Numbered from the stretch's first letter, positions 1 through 8,610 are shown. The stretch is 64,000 bases of DNA from Allocatelliglobosispora scoriae (GCF_014204945.1 NZ_JACHMN010000002.1:4115001-4179000); one strand, 5' to 3'. Notes: generated from the letters alone by a model not told the origin. Numbers and translations: made by a program.

Positions 1-101
1 AGCACCGTGATGTGGAACTCGGATCCGGTGTCCCGGGCCGTCAGCGCCTCCGTGAAGCGCTGCGCGACCATGCCGTGCCCGACGACGACGATGCGTTTCA
101 T
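1..101 (-). CDS. nirB: Assimilatory nitrite reductase large subunit NirB, N-terminal fragment
   Basis: Only the first 33 codons are in the window and the gene runs off the left edge. The translation begins MKRIVVVGHGMVAQRF, the FAD-binding Rossmann start typical of NirB, which reduces nitrite to ammonia with NAD(P)H in the cytoplasm. Its ATG overlaps the TGA of the upstream oxidoreductase gene in an ATGA junction, so the two are translationally coupled. Identity rests on a short stretch plus context: it follows nitrate reductase genes on the same strand. Another NirB-like FAD oxidoreductase is the main alternative. Confidence 0.75.
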   Translation of the reverse strand, partial: MKRIVVVGHGMVAQRFTEALTARDTGSEFHITV

Positions 102-1522
102 GAGGCGACTCCCTGAGTGGCGAGCCAGCCGAGGATGCCGCCGACCGCGTCGACGCAGCTTCCACAGCCGGTGGTTGCTCTGGTGCAGGCCGCGACGTCG
201 GCGATGTCGTGCGCGCCCCCCTGCCAGGCGCGGATGATCGCGCCCTTGGTCACGGTGTTGCACTGGCAGACCGTGGCCGCGTCCGGCATCAGCGCCGGTG
301 TGACGGCCTCGACCGCGTCCGAGCCGCCGAGCGTCCGGCCGAGCAGCAGCGCCCGGCGGTCGGCGGGCACCTGGGCGCCGCGGTCGAAGAGCTGGATGAC
401 CTGCCCGACGCTCGGGTTGTCGCCGAGCAGCACCGCGCCGGTGACCCGCCCGTCGCGGATGCGCAGCCGGGCATAGGTACCCCGGCTCGGGTCGGCGAAC
501 CGCAGGTCCTCGGTGTGCGCCGAGCAGTCGTCGCCGCTGAGCGTGCCCATCGCGGCGAGGTCGATGCCGGTCGCCTTCAGCCGGGTGATCAGCGGGGCGG
601 CTCGATAGATCGCGTCCGGGTCGGTGCCGGTGAGGATCCGGGCCACGACGCTCGCCTGGGCCCAGGCCGGTGCGACGAGGCCGGAGAGGCCCTCGCGGTG
701 CTGGGCGCAGTCGCCGATCGCCGAGATGTCCGGGTCGGAGGTGCGCATCCGGTCGTCGACGACGACGCCCCGGTCCACGGTGAGCCCGGCTGCTCTGGCG
801 AGGGAGGTCTCCGGGCGTACCCCGCAGGCCAGGACGAGCAGGTCGGCGCGGAGCTCGCGCCCGTCGGTGAGGGTGAGCACCACCCCGTCGGGCGTCTGCG
901 CGAAGCTCGCGCCCATCGCCTCCAGGTGGACCCCGATGCCGTGCCCGGCGAGGGTGGCGACGAGGACCTCACTCGCGCCGTTGTCGAGCTGGCGCTCCAT
1001 CAGGAAGCCCATCGGGTGCACCACCTCGACGGCGAGCCCTCGGGCGGCGAGCCCGCGAGCGGCCTCCAGGCCGAGCAGGCCGCCGCCGAGCACCAGGGCG
1101 CGCTCGGCGCCCTCGGCGTCGGCGAGGATGCGCCGGCAGTCGTCGAGCGTGCGGAAGACGCTGACCCGGTCCGGCAGGTCGTCGGGGTCGATGCCGGGCA
1201 GCGGCGGGATCCAGGCGTGCGATCCGGTGGCGAGCACGAGGTGGTCGTAGTCGTGCAGCTCGCCGTCGGCCGTGGTGACCGTCTTGCCGGCGGTGTCGAT
1301 GGCGGTGACCTCGGTGCCGAGCTCGGCGTCGACACCGCCGTCGGCGAGCGCGATGCCGGCCTCGGTGACCTTCCCGGCCAGCAGGGACGACAGGAGGATT
1401 CGGTTGTAGGCCTGGTGCTGCTCAGCGCCGAGCACGGTCACCTTGACGGAGCCGAGCGCGCGCAACTCCGCGGCGCATCGGGCGCCGGCCATGCCATAGC
1501 CGACGACGACGACTCTGCTCAT
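98..1522 (-). CDS. FAD-dependent oxidoreductase with C-terminal BFD-like [2Fe-2S] domain, nitrate reductase electron-transfer subunit
   Basis: 474 residues. The N-terminus (MSRVVVVGYGMAG) is a Rossmann FAD-binding motif followed by a pyridine-nucleotide disulfide oxidoreductase fold over about 290 residues, with a second GGGLLGLEAA nucleotide motif. The C-terminal ~50 residues carry CQCN and CTRATTGCGSC, the four-cysteine pattern of a BFD-like [2Fe-2S] domain. The arrangement matches the NasB/NasC-type electron-transfer subunits that pass electrons from NAD(P)H to assimilatory nitrate reductase. ATGA overlaps on both sides, with nasA upstream and nirB downstream, place it in one operon. The frame stays open upstream inside nasA, but the coupled ATG is the sensible start. 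Subunit naming differs between species, so no symbol is given. Confidence 0.85.
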   Translation of the reverse strand: MSRVVVVGYGMAGARCAAELRALGSVKVTVLGAEQHQAYNRILLSSLLAGKVTEAGIALADGGVDAELGTEVTAIDTAGKTVTTADGELHDYDHLVLATGSHAWIPPLPGIDPDDLPDRVSVFRTLDDCRRILADAEGAERALVLGGGLLGLEAARGLAARGLAVEVVHPMGFLMERQLDNGASEVLVATLAGHGIGVHLEAMGASFAQTPDGVVLTLTDGRELRADLLVLACGVRPETSLARAAGLTVDRGVVVDDRMRTSDPDISAIGDCAQHREGLSGLVAPAWAQASVVARILTGTDPDAIYRAAPLITRLKATGIDLAAMGTLSGDDCSAHTEDLRFADPSRGTYARLRIRDGRVTGAVLLGDNPSVGQVIQLFDRGAQVPADRRALLLGRTLGGSDAVEAVTPALMPDAATVCQCNTVTKGAIIRAWQGGAHDIADVAACTRATTGCGSCVDAVGGILGWLATQGVAS

Positions 1523-3630
1523 AGGTCTTCTCCTGGCTCCACCCGGACGGCGCAGACCTTGAACTCCGGCATCCGGGAGATCGGGTCCAGGGCGTCGCCG
1601 GTGAGTGAGTTGGCGCGTGCGGCGCCGGGGAAGTGAAAGGGGGTGAAGACGGTGTCCGGGCGGATGTGCTCGGTGAGCCGCGCCGGTGCGGTCATCGTGC
1701 CGCGCCGGCTGGTGACCCGGCATTCCTGGCCTGCCACGATGCCGAGGCTCGCGGCGAGATCGGGGTGCATCTCGACGAACGGCTTGCCCTGCAGACCCCT
1801 GATGCGGCGCGTCTGTGCGCCGGACTGGTACTGCGTGAGGACCCGGCCGGTGGTCAGGTAGAGGGGGTAGTCGGCATCCACGTCCTCAGCGACCGGACGG
1901 TGCTCGACCGGGACGAACCTCGCCCGCCCATCGGGCGTGGCGAACGAAACTTCGAAGAGCCGCGGCGTGCCCGCCCGGTCCACTGACGGGCAAGGCCAGA
2001 ACACGCCGTCCTCGGCGTCCACCCGCTCCCACGTGACGCCCGCGTAGTCGGCCACACCGCCAGCGGTGGCACGCCGCAGCTCCTCGAAGACGACTCGCGG
2101 ATCGGAATCGAACCGCGCGCCGTAATCGCCACCGAGCCGGCTAGCCAGCTCGGTGATCACCGCCAGATCCGTCCCTGTCCCCGGCGGTGGCTTGCGGAGG
2201 GCCCGGCGCCGAAGCACTCTGCCCTCAAGGTTGGTCATCGTGCCGTCTTCCTCGGCCCACTGCGCGGTCGGGAGGACCACATCAGCGAGGGCCGCGGTTT
2301 CACTCAGCACGAAGTCCGCAACTAGGAGCAACTCTAAGTCACGAATGCGCGCTTCTGTGTAAACAGCATTAGGCGCGGAGATTACCGGATTGGACCCGAA
2401 GACCAACATTGCCTTGGGTCCGTCCACTGTGCCAAGGGCACTGAGCAGCTCATATGCGGAAATCCCGGGTCCCGGAATCTCGTCGGGTGACATGCCCCAC
2501 ACCTCGGCCATATGGGCCCTGGCGGCGGGATCGTCAATTTTCCGATAGCCGGGCAATTGGTCGGCCTTCTGGCCGTGCTCGCGCCCGCCCTGTCCGTTTC
2601 CCTGGCCGGTCAAACAGCCATAACCGCTGCCAGGACGCCCTGGCAGCCCCAGTGCGAGAGCCAGGTTGATGAAAGCCGTGACGGTGTCGACACCCTTGCT
2701 GTGCTGCTCGGCGCCGCGAGCTGTGAGAATGATCGCTCTTCCGCTCGCGAGTGCGCGCGCCGTCGTTTCCAGATCCGCGATGGGTACGCCGGTGAGCCGC
2801 TCGACCCGCGCCGGCCAGTAACCCGCGACCGCCTTGCGCACCTCGTCGAAGCCGGTGGTCCGCGTCGCGATGTAGTCCTCGTCGATGAGGCCTTCCATGA
2901 TCGCGATGTGCAGCAGCCCGTTGGCGAGCGCGAGATCCGTCCCCGGCGTCGGTGCGAGGTGCAGTGTCGCCGCCCGAGCCGTAGCCGTGGCCCGCGGATC
3001 GATGGCGATCTGCACGCCGCCCCGGGCCCGCTGCTCGGTCAGGTAGCGCGCGAACGGCGGCATCGTCTCGTTGACGTTGGCCCCGACGATCAGGATCGTG
3101 TCGGCGTGGCTCAGCTCGGCCATGGGGAAGGGCAGGCCGCGGTCGACCCCGAAGGACCGGATCTGGGCGGCGGCGGCGCTCGACATGCAGAAGCGCCCGT
3201 TGTAGTCGATGTTCTTGGTCCGGAGCGCGACCCGGGCGAACTTGCCCAGCGCGTAGGCCTTCTCGTTGGTGAGTCCGCCGCCGCCGAAGACGGCGATCGC
3301 GTCCCGGCCGTGCCGCTCCTGGATGCCCTTGATCTTCGTGACGATGAAGTCGTAGGCGTCTTCCCAGCTGGCGGGCTTGAGGACCCCGTCTTCGGGGTCG
3401 CGCAGCAGCGGGGTGGTCAGCCGGTCGGGGTGGTCGAGCAGCTCCGCCGCGGTCCAGCCCTTCTGGCAGAGCCCGCCCCGGTTGGTGGGGAAGTCCCGTG
3501 CGACGACCTCGACCCGGCGGTCGGCGTGCTCACGCAGGATCATCCCGCACTGCAGCGCGCAGTACGGACAGTGCGTGGCGACCTCAACGGGGGTGGTCAT
3601 GCCGTCGAGCGTGACTTCCGGCAGTTTCAC
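1519..3630 (-). CDS. nasA: Assimilatory nitrate reductase catalytic subunit (molybdopterin, 4Fe-4S)
   Basis: 703 residues, normal for the cytoplasmic assimilatory enzyme that reduces nitrate to nitrite. Cys21, Cys24, Cys28 and Cys55 form the N-terminal 4Fe-4S domain, followed by the molybdopterin oxidoreductase domain and a C-terminal molydopterin-dinucleotide-binding domain. No signal peptide is present, as expected for Nas and not Nap. A GTG start is used at 3630; an internal ATG at 3600 (MTTPVEVATHC) is an alternative. The TGA overlaps the start of the electron-transfer gene. The stretch from about 2050 to 2750 has many A/T-ending codons and a TTA leucine codon (2335-2337), unlike the rest of the gene, which suggests a recombined segment. 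This gene is called nasC in Bacillus nomenclature. Confidence 0.92.
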   Translation of the reverse strand: MKLPEVTLDGMTTPVEVATHCPYCALQCGMILREHADRRVEVVARDFPTNRGGLCQKGWTAAELLDHPDRLTTPLLRDPEDGVLKPASWEDAYDFIVTKIKGIQERHGRDAIAVFGGGGLTNEKAYALGKFARVALRTKNIDYNGRFCMSSAAAAQIRSFGVDRGLPFPMAELSHADTILIVGANVNETMPPFARYLTEQRARGGVQIAIDPRATATARAATLHLAPTPGTDLALANGLLHIAIMEGLIDEDYIATRTTGFDEVRKAVAGYWPARVERLTGVPIADLETTARALASGRAIILTARGAEQHSKGVDTVTAFINLALALGLPGRPGSGYGCLTGQGNGQGGREHGQKADQLPGYRKIDDPAARAHMAEVWGMSPDEIPGPGISAYELLSALGTVDGPKAMLVFGSNPVISAPNAVYTEARIRDLELLLVADFVLSETAALADVVLPTAQWAEEDGTMTNLEGRVLRRRALRKPPPGTGTDLAVITELASRLGGDYGARFDSDPRVVFEELRRATAGGVADYAGVTWERVDAEDGVFWPCPSVDRAGTPRLFEVSFATPDGRARFVPVEHRPVAEDVDADYPLYLTTGRVLTQYQSGAQTRRIRGLQGKPFVEMHPDLAASLGIVAGQECRVTSRRGTMTAPARLTEHIRPDTVFTPFHFPGAARANSLTGDALDPISRMPEFKVCAVRVEPGEDL

Positions 3631-3805
3631 TCCAGAGTCCCGTCTGTTTCCGCCGTGCTAAGTCCCACTCACCCGTTCGGACGAGGACCGTGAGGTCGGT
3701 TCCGCGCCGCAACTCGCCCCGTACGGTCTGAACAGCAGGTGTCGCCTTCATGACCAGGACGTCCGGATGACCCTGGATGGATGAAAAGATCAATTCACGG
3801 TTGAG

Positions 3806-3817
3806 ACATTCGTAACT
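3806..3817 (-). promoter_or_regulatory. Candidate nitrogen-regulator motif upstream of nasA
   Basis: The minus strand reads AGTTACGAATGT here, about 180 bases upstream of nasA and facing it. The same 12-mer with one C/T change lies just upstream of narK (7372-7383). The GTTAC part resembles the a-half of an actinobacterial GlnR site, but the expected GAAAC half at the right spacing is poor. The shared motif is seen directly; regulator identity is inference. The rest of 3631-3921 shows no other clear feature. Confidence 0.35.
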
Positions 3818-3921
3818 CTCTGCGACGGTTGTTTATACCGGCTGTGAGCTGGGGATTCATTCATCGTAAGGATCTTGGTGAAGGGATGACTATTGGTCAT
3901 ACCGCTAGTAACCTTCTCCTC

Positions 3922-4191
3922 ATGACTGCGAAGGTGACTCTCTCGTTTTCGGACGACACGATTGCCGAAGCCCGGCGCTACGCCGAACGCGACGGCATGT
4001 CCTTGTCGGCCTGGATGGATCGGGCGGCAAAGGAGAAGGCACTGCGCGAGCTCTTTGAGGCTCATGCCAATGTGATGCGGCGCGCGGGATGGGACACGTT
4101 GGAGAAGCAGGCGCTCGCGGATGAGGCCGACTTCGAAGTTGCATCCGCAGCGCTGCGAGGGCGCGGTGGAAAGGCCGGGCGTGCTGCGTAG
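3922..4191 (+). CDS. Type II antitoxin-like small protein
   Basis: 89 residues beginning MTAKVTLSFSDDTIAEARRYA. A short beta-strand-like N-terminus followed by helices is typical of ribbon-helix-helix antitoxins that bind DNA and neutralise a partner toxin. It overlaps the start of the MazF-like gene by 11 bases, the usual antitoxin-first arrangement. No clear Shine-Dalgarno precedes this ATG, so it may be leaderless. An in-frame ATG at 3886 with a nearby GAAGG would give a 101-residue form. The family was not recognised by name; the function is inferred from size, position and fold pattern. Confidence 0.7.
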   Translation: MTAKVTLSFSDDTIAEARRYAERDGMSLSAWMDRAAKEKALRELFEAHANVMRRAGWDTLEKQALADEADFEVASAALRGRGGKAGRAA

Positions 4192-4474
4192 AGGCGAGAT
4201 CTGGCGAATCGAAGGTGCGAGGGAGAGGCTCGGGCTGGTCATCAGCTCCGACGTCTACAACGGCACGGATGTGCCGATCGTGATCGTGGCCGAGGTGGTT
4301 GACGAGGAAGAACTGCGTGACTCGCCGCTCGCCGTCTCCATGGGGGAGTTCGTGATCATGCCGGACCGAGTTTCGTCACCGATGAAGAAGTGGTTCACCG
4401 ACCTCGTGGACGTCGCCGACACCGACACCATGAACCGGGTGGCCCGAGCTTTGAAGATCATCCAAGATCTGTAG
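4181..4474 (+). CDS. MazF/PemK-like endoribonuclease toxin
   Basis: 97 residues from a GTG that overlaps the antitoxin stop. The start VLRRGEIWRIEG matches the conserved opening of MazF/PemK proteins, and GLVISSDVYN with PIVIVAEVV fits the following strands of the fold. The C-terminal MNRVARALKIIQDL resembles the final helix of the family. Members cleave mRNA and are held inactive by the co-encoded antitoxin. The pair sits alone between divergent nasA and a convergent MarR gene, with a strong hairpin after the stop. Confidence 0.8.
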   Translation: MLRRGEIWRIEGARERLGLVISSDVYNGTDVPIVIVAEVVDEEELRDSPLAVSMGEFVIMPDRVSSPMKKWFTDLVDVADTDTMNRVARALKIIQDL

Positions 4475-4493
4475 AAACGCCGCAGAGCCGGTT

Positions 4494-4523
4494 GATGCCG
4501 CGACTCGTCAGAGTCGCGGCATC
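4494..4523. terminator. Hairpin terminator between toxin and marR
   Basis: A perfect 13-bp stem (GATGCCGCGACTC and its complement) with a GTCA loop lies between two convergent genes. There is no clear T-tract on either side, so this is a factor-independent-like but U-poor terminator that could serve both strands. Confidence 0.7.
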
Positions 4524-4540
4524 GGCCGTTCCGGGGCCTC

Positions 4541-5044
4541 TTACTCGTCGGCGAGGGCGCGCTCGGCTTCGACACAGGCCGGTGAGTGCTGGATTCGGTC
4601 CGCGACCAGGGCGAACGTCTCCTGCAGCGCCGCCAGCTGCTCCGGGGTGATCAGGTCGAAGAGGCGCCGGCGCACCTCGGCCACGTGGAACGGGGCGACC
4701 CGCTCGATCGTCTCCAGACCCGTCGGGGTGAGAACCGCATACTGCCCGCGCCGGTCGCCGGGGCAGCTCTCGCGGGCCACCAGGCTGTCGCGCTCCATCC
4801 GGGTGATCTGATGCGACAGCCTGCTCTTCTCCAGCAGTGTCGCCCTGGCCAGCTCGCTCATCCGCAGCCGCCGCTCGGGCGACTCGGACAGGTGCACCAG
4901 GATCTCGTAATCACTCATCGAGAGGCCGTGCTTCTGCAGCTCGCGCTCGAGGTGAAGGGTGAGAAGTCGGCTGCCGGCGAGGTAGGCACGCCATGCACCC
5001 TGCTCACTGTCGGTGAGCCAGCGAGGTTCAGTGATCACCGGCAT
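4541..5044 (-). CDS. MarR-family transcriptional regulator
   Basis: 167 residues with the winged-helix layout of MarR proteins: an N-terminal dimerisation helix (WRAYLAGSRLL), helix-turn-helix (LRMSELARATLLEKSRLSHQITRME) and wing (SLVARESCPGDRRGQYAVLTPTG). These are dimeric repressors, often of adjacent stress or detoxification genes. The gene lies downstream of the nitroreductase gene on the same strand, separated by a 41-base palindrome, so that gene is a possible target. ATG at 5044 is chosen; an ATG at 5062 would add six residues. Confidence 0.9.
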   Translation of the reverse strand: MPVITEPRWLTDSEQGAWRAYLAGSRLLTLHLERELQKHGLSMSDYEILVHLSESPERRLRMSELARATLLEKSRLSHQITRMERDSLVARESCPGDRRGQYAVLTPTGLETIERVAPFHVAEVRRRLFDLITPEQLAALQETFALVADRIQHSPACVEAERALADE

Positions 5045-5141
5045 GGCAGCAACACTACACATTTTCGCCCTTCCTCCTCTTCGTGCTTTTCGCCACCTCG
5101 ACACCGTCGAGTGGCTCGCTGTTCCGGCCATGATCACTTGA

Positions 5142-5182
5142 CCAAGATCGCCGCAACTCTTCAAGAGTTGCGGCGATCTTGG
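5142..5182. repeat. Long intergenic palindrome, family A copy 1
   Basis: Perfect 20-bp arms around a single central base, sharing the core CAACTCTTCAAGAGTTG with copies at 5904, 23389, 23557 and 27366. It follows the stop of the nitroreductase gene, so it may act as a terminator, but no T-tract is present. Confidence 0.8.
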
Positions 5183-5193
5183 AGGGCCACAGC

Positions 5194-5784
5194 TCAGACC
5201 GTCGTGACGACGTCCTCGAAGTCGAGCCGCGGGTTGCGGTTGAACCACGCCTGCTCGCCCGGCTTGCCGATGTTGACCACCGCGAGCACCGTGTGCTCGC
5301 CATCACCGAAGAACTCCTTGTTGAGCGCCTCGGCGTCGAAGCCGGTCATCGGGCCCGCGGCGAGCCCGGCCGCGCGTACGCCCAGGATGAAGTAGCCCAC
5401 CTGCAGCGCGCCGTTGAACTTCGCGGCGTCCGCGCGGGTGGTGTCCTCGAGGAACCAGTCCTTCGCGCCCGGGAAGTGGGGGAAGGTGCGGTGGAACTTC
5501 TCGTGGAAGTTCAGGTCGGCCGCGAGGATCGCCGTCAGCGGGGCGGTCGAGGTCTTCGCCCGGTTGCCCTCGCCGAGGGTGTTGACGAGGCGCTCGCGGG
5601 CCTCGGCCGAGCGGACCAGCACGACGCGCAGCGGCTGCATGTTGAGCGAGGTCGGCGCGAACTTGACCAGGTCGTAGATCGCCTGGACCTGCTCGTCGGT
5701 GACGGGCTCGTCCGTGAACGTGTTGGCGGTGCGGGCCTCGCGGAAGAGCAGGTCCTGAGCGGCGGGGTCGAGGACAAGGCTCAT
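5194..5784 (-). CDS. Nitroreductase-family protein, RutE/HadB-like (malonic semialdehyde reductase family)
   Basis: 196 residues, the usual length for the RutE/HadB branch of FMN-dependent nitroreductases. Typical features are FREARTANTFTDEPV near the N-terminus, FAPTSLNMQPLRVV as the FMN-phosphate-contacting segment, and GAKDWFLEDTT. RutE reduces malonic semialdehyde in uracil nitrogen recycling, but many homologues act on quinones or other substrates and no other rut gene is visible, so the substrate is unknown. A GGAG ribosome site precedes the ATG. It lies upstream of the marR gene on the same strand and downstream of narK. Confidence 0.85.
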   Translation of the reverse strand: MSLVLDPAAQDLLFREARTANTFTDEPVTDEQVQAIYDLVKFAPTSLNMQPLRVVLVRSAEARERLVNTLGEGNRAKTSTAPLTAILAADLNFHEKFHRTFPHFPGAKDWFLEDTTRADAAKFNGALQVGYFILGVRAAGLAAGPMTGFDAEALNKEFFGDGEHTVLAVVNIGKPGEQAWFNRNPRLDFEDVVTTV

Positions 5785-5903
5785 GGTGTTTCTCCAAGGG
5801 TGCGGCGTTGGTGAAGCGTGCAGCTCTATCTTGATGAACCTTCAATTAGTTCGCCAGCAGAAGTTGAAAGTGTCACTGAGGGGAATATGCGCTCGGCCGC
5901 ATA

Positions 5904-5928
5904 GCACCAACTCTTCAAGAGTTGGTGC
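5904..5928. repeat. Intergenic palindrome, family A copy 2
   Basis: Perfect 12-bp arms (GCACCAACTCTT and complement) around one base, downstream of the narK stop in the 214-base gap before the nitroreductase gene. Apart from the nitroreductase promoter that must lie here, I see nothing else in the gap. Confidence 0.8.
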
Positions 5929-5998
5929 CGAAGCACGGGGCTGCCCGCCCGGCTTGGCGGCGGGCGGGCAGCGTGCCTGCGTCTCTGGAGGAAGGAGG

Positions 5999-7363
5999 TC
6001 AGACGCGGGCGGGGGCGAGGCTGGGGACCTGCTCGGTGAGGATGCGCTTGCGGAGGTAGAACCACCACGTGACGGCGAGGCAGGTGGCGTACATGATGCC
6101 GAACCAGGTGAAGGCCGTCGCGATGCCGCCGGTGGCGGTGTAGGAGTCGCTGATCGCGCGGGGGAGATAGAAGCCGCCCATCGCACCGATGGCACCGGCG
6201 ATGCCGAGCGTGGCGGCGCTCTCCCGCTTGGCGGTGATCAGGTCGGGGGACTTGGCGGCGAAGATCGCCGGGATCATGCGGTAGGTGGAGCCGTTGCCCG
6301 CGCCGGCTGCGGCGAAGAGCAGCCAGAACGAGGCGAGGAAGAGCGGCATGATCTTGTCGGCGACGGAGGTGACCACACCGTACGAGCCGATGCCCATGAG
6401 AATGAAGCAGGCGGCGGTGATCCTGGCGCCACCGATGCGGTCGGCGAGCCAGCCGCCCAGCGGGCGGGTGAGCGAGCCGATGAGCGGGCCGGTGAAGGCG
6501 AGCGTGATCGTGGCGAGGCCGACCTTGCCGAGGATCGGCGCCTGCGGGAACTGCAGTTTCAGCACCAGCGGGAAGGCCGCGGAGTAACCGAGGAACGAGC
6601 CGAAGGTGCCGATATAGAGGAACGACATGATCCAGGTGTGCGGGCGCTTGATCGTGGCGAACTGGGCCTTGATCGGCGACTTCGCGACATCGAGGTTGTT
6701 CATGAAGAAGCGGGCGCAGAGCGCGGCGGCGAGCACCAGCGGCACCCACATCAGCCCGCCGTAGACGAGCCCGGCGGCGAGCGCCATCGGTACGAAGAGC
6801 TGCATCGTGCTGATGCCGATGTTGCCGCCCGCGGCGTTGAGGCCGAGCGCGACGCCCTTCTCCTTCTCCGGGAAGAAGAAGGAGATGTTCGTCATGGAGG
6901 AGGCGAAGTTGCCGCCGCCGAAGCCCGCGCTCGCCGCGATCGCGAGCACCGCCCAGTAGGGCGGGGCCGTCGTCACCGCGAAGATCATGCCCGAGAGCGG
7001 GATGAAGAGCAGCAGGGCGCTGATCGTGGTCCAGGTACGCCCACCCAGCCGCGTCACCGCGAACGTGTAGGGGATCCGCATCAGCGCGCCGATGAGGTTG
7101 GGCAACGCCACCAGCCAGAACTTCTGGTCGACCGTGTAGGGGAAGAGTGTGGCCGGGAGTGCGACGACCACCACGCTCCAGAGCGTCCAGACGGAGAAGC
7201 CCAGGTGCTCGGCGAAGATGGAGAAGATGAGGTTGCGCCGCGCGATCCGGCGACCCGTCGCGGCCCAGAAGCGCTCGTCTTCGGGGTGCCATTCGGTGAT
7301 GGTGCCCGGGCGCGACGCTGCGCCGGTCTGAGTCACGGCCGGAGCCGTCTGAGTGGCGGTCAT
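5999..7363 (-). CDS. narK: Nitrate/nitrite MFS transporter NarK
   Basis: 454 residues with about 12 hydrophobic segments. The nitrate signature GGGNFASSMTNISFFFP followed by ALGLNAAGGNIG is clear, and a second glycine-rich stretch (AAGAGNGSTYRMIP) matches the C-terminal half motif. The protein moves nitrate (and possibly nitrite) across the cytoplasmic membrane and would feed the nas/nir operon 2.4 kb away on the same strand. The start MTATQTAPAV is chosen because upstream residues are not protein-like. A nearby 12-mer shared with nasA suggests co-regulation. Confidence 0.93.
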   Translation of the reverse strand: MTATQTAPAVTQTGAASRPGTITEWHPEDERFWAATGRRIARRNLIFSIFAEHLGFSVWTLWSVVVVALPATLFPYTVDQKFWLVALPNLIGALMRIPYTFAVTRLGGRTWTTISALLLFIPLSGMIFAVTTAPPYWAVLAIAASAGFGGGNFASSMTNISFFFPEKEKGVALGLNAAGGNIGISTMQLFVPMALAAGLVYGGLMWVPLVLAAALCARFFMNNLDVAKSPIKAQFATIKRPHTWIMSFLYIGTFGSFLGYSAAFPLVLKLQFPQAPILGKVGLATITLAFTGPLIGSLTRPLGGWLADRIGGARITAACFILMGIGSYGVVTSVADKIMPLFLASFWLLFAAAGAGNGSTYRMIPAIFAAKSPDLITAKRESAATLGIAGAIGAMGGFYLPRAISDSYTATGGIATAFTWFGIMYATCLAVTWWFYLRKRILTEQVPSLAPARV

Positions 7364-7371
7364 GGCGAGCA

Positions 7372-7383
7372 AGTTACGAACGT
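7372..7383 (+). promoter_or_regulatory. Candidate nitrogen-regulator motif upstream of narK
   Basis: AGTTACGAACGT lies 8 bases before the narK start codon, on the opposite strand. It matches the motif upstream of nasA at 11 of 12 positions. The 290-base gap to rplM must also hold the rplM promoter, for which no convincing -35/-10 pair was found. Confidence 0.35.
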
Positions 7384-7653
7384 GTGATTGCCACGTTGTT
7401 CCAATGGGCGTACCGGTGGTGTGAATCCGGCCGCACCTTGCGGGCCCCGACCCTGTGAGATGGGACGTCGTGTCCGTTATCTCCACAGGCGGGGGGCCAT
7501 TTTGACCAGGCGGAAGGCCTACGGGTATCGTTAACCGCTGTTGTGCGAAAAGGCGGCACGGACCTGTCAGGTACGCTTGTCGTTCGTGCGTCGGTCCGGT
7601 CTGGACTGGCGAGCATCGCAGTAGACAGTCCGACGACCAGACAAGGTAAACCT

Positions 7654-8097
7654 GTGCGTACGTACAGCCCTAAGCCGGGTGAGATCGAGCGTCAGTGGCA
7701 CGTGATCGACGCTTCTGACGTCGTTCTGGGCCGGCTCGCCACCCACGCCGCCGATCTCCTGCGCGGTAAGCACAAGCCGATCTTCGCGCCGCACGTTGAC
7801 ACCGGTGACTTCGTCATCGTCATCAACGCGGGCAAGGTCGCACTCACTGGCAACAAGCGAGCCACCAAGGTCGCGTACAGCCACTCCGGCTACCCGGGCG
7901 GCCTTCGGGCTGTTCGCTACGACGAGCTGCTGAGCAAGCGCCCGGAGCGGGCGATCGAGCTTGCGGTGCGGGGCATGATCCCCCACAACAAGATCGGCCG
8001 TCAGATCATGTCGAAGCTGAAGGTCTACGCGGGTCCTGAGCACCCGCACGCCGCTCAGCAGCCGGTGCCGTTCGAGTTCAAGCAGATCGCGCAGTGA
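7654..8097 (+). CDS. rplM: Ribosomal protein uL13
   Basis: 147 residues starting at GTG with the family N-terminus [20 protein letters not shown], followed by [19 protein letters not shown] and the [11 protein letters not shown] motif. It is a component of the large ribosomal subunit. An AAGG ribosome site precedes the GTG. The frame is open upstream for 37 codons, but those residues are not L13-like. It is followed immediately by rpsI, the standard two-gene operon. Confidence 0.98.
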   Translation: MRTYSPKPGEIERQWHVIDASDVVLGRLATHAADLLRGKHKPIFAPHVDTGDFVIVINAGKVALTGNKRATKVAYSHSGYPGGLRAVRYDELLSKRPERAIELAVRGMIPHNKIGRQIMSKLKVYAGPEHPHAAQQPVPFEFKQIAQ

Positions 8098-8117
8098 GCG
8101 CGGGCGAAGGAACCACT

Positions 8118-8594
8118 ATGACCGAGACCGATATCGAGACGTCGGTGCAGACTCCGGCTGCCGTCGCGACCGTCGAAGCGCCTGTCGTCACCCGCGCGCC
8201 GCGCGGTGACCGGCCGATCCAGACCGTTGGCCGCCGCAAGCAGGCCATCGTCCGGGTTCGCCTGATCCCGGGCACCGGCAAGATCACCTGCAACGGCCGC
8301 GACCTCGAGAACTACTTCCCGAGCAAGGTTTCGCAGCAGACTGTGCGCGAGCCCCTCGTGATCGCCGAGAAGGCCGAGCAGTTCGACGTCTTCGCGAACC
8401 TGCACGGCGGCGGCATCACCGGCCAGGCCGGCGGCCTGCGTCTGGCGATCGCCCGCGCGCTGATCGAGTTCGAGCCCGATGACCGTCCCGCCCTGAAGAA
8501 GGCCGGCTTCCTCACTCGCGACCCGCGGGTGAAGGAGTCCAAGAAGTACGGTCTGAAGAAGGCCCGTAAGGCTCCGCAGTACTCGAAGCGTTGA
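8118..8594 (+). CDS. rpsI: Ribosomal protein uS9
   Basis: 158 residues. The conserved core begins [27 protein letters not shown] and ends with the basic tail [12 protein letters not shown] that reaches the P-site of the small subunit. The ~35-residue acidic N-terminal extension is common in actinobacteria. ATG at 8118 has an AAGGA site; a GTG overlapping the rplM stop (8094) is a less likely start. Confidence 0.98.
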   Translation: MTETDIETSVQTPAAVATVEAPVVTRAPRGDRPIQTVGRRKQAIVRVRLIPGTGKITCNGRDLENYFPSKVSQQTVREPLVIAEKAEQFDVFANLHGGGITGQAGGLRLAIARALIEFEPDDRPALKKAGFLTRDPRVKESKKYGLKKARKAPQYSKR

Positions 8595-8610
8595 TCTTCG
8601 CTTAATCATC

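Noticed and set aside
209-1636. Long plus-strand open frame antisense to the FAD oxidoreductase
   Set aside because: Composition is Arg/Gly/Glu-rich with no family motifs. It mirrors the high-GC third positions of the real minus-strand gene.
3631-3921. Full GlnR box (two GTnAC/GAAAC pairs)
   Set aside because: Only one GTTAC half fits; spacing and second halves do not. It is reported only as a shared 12-mer.
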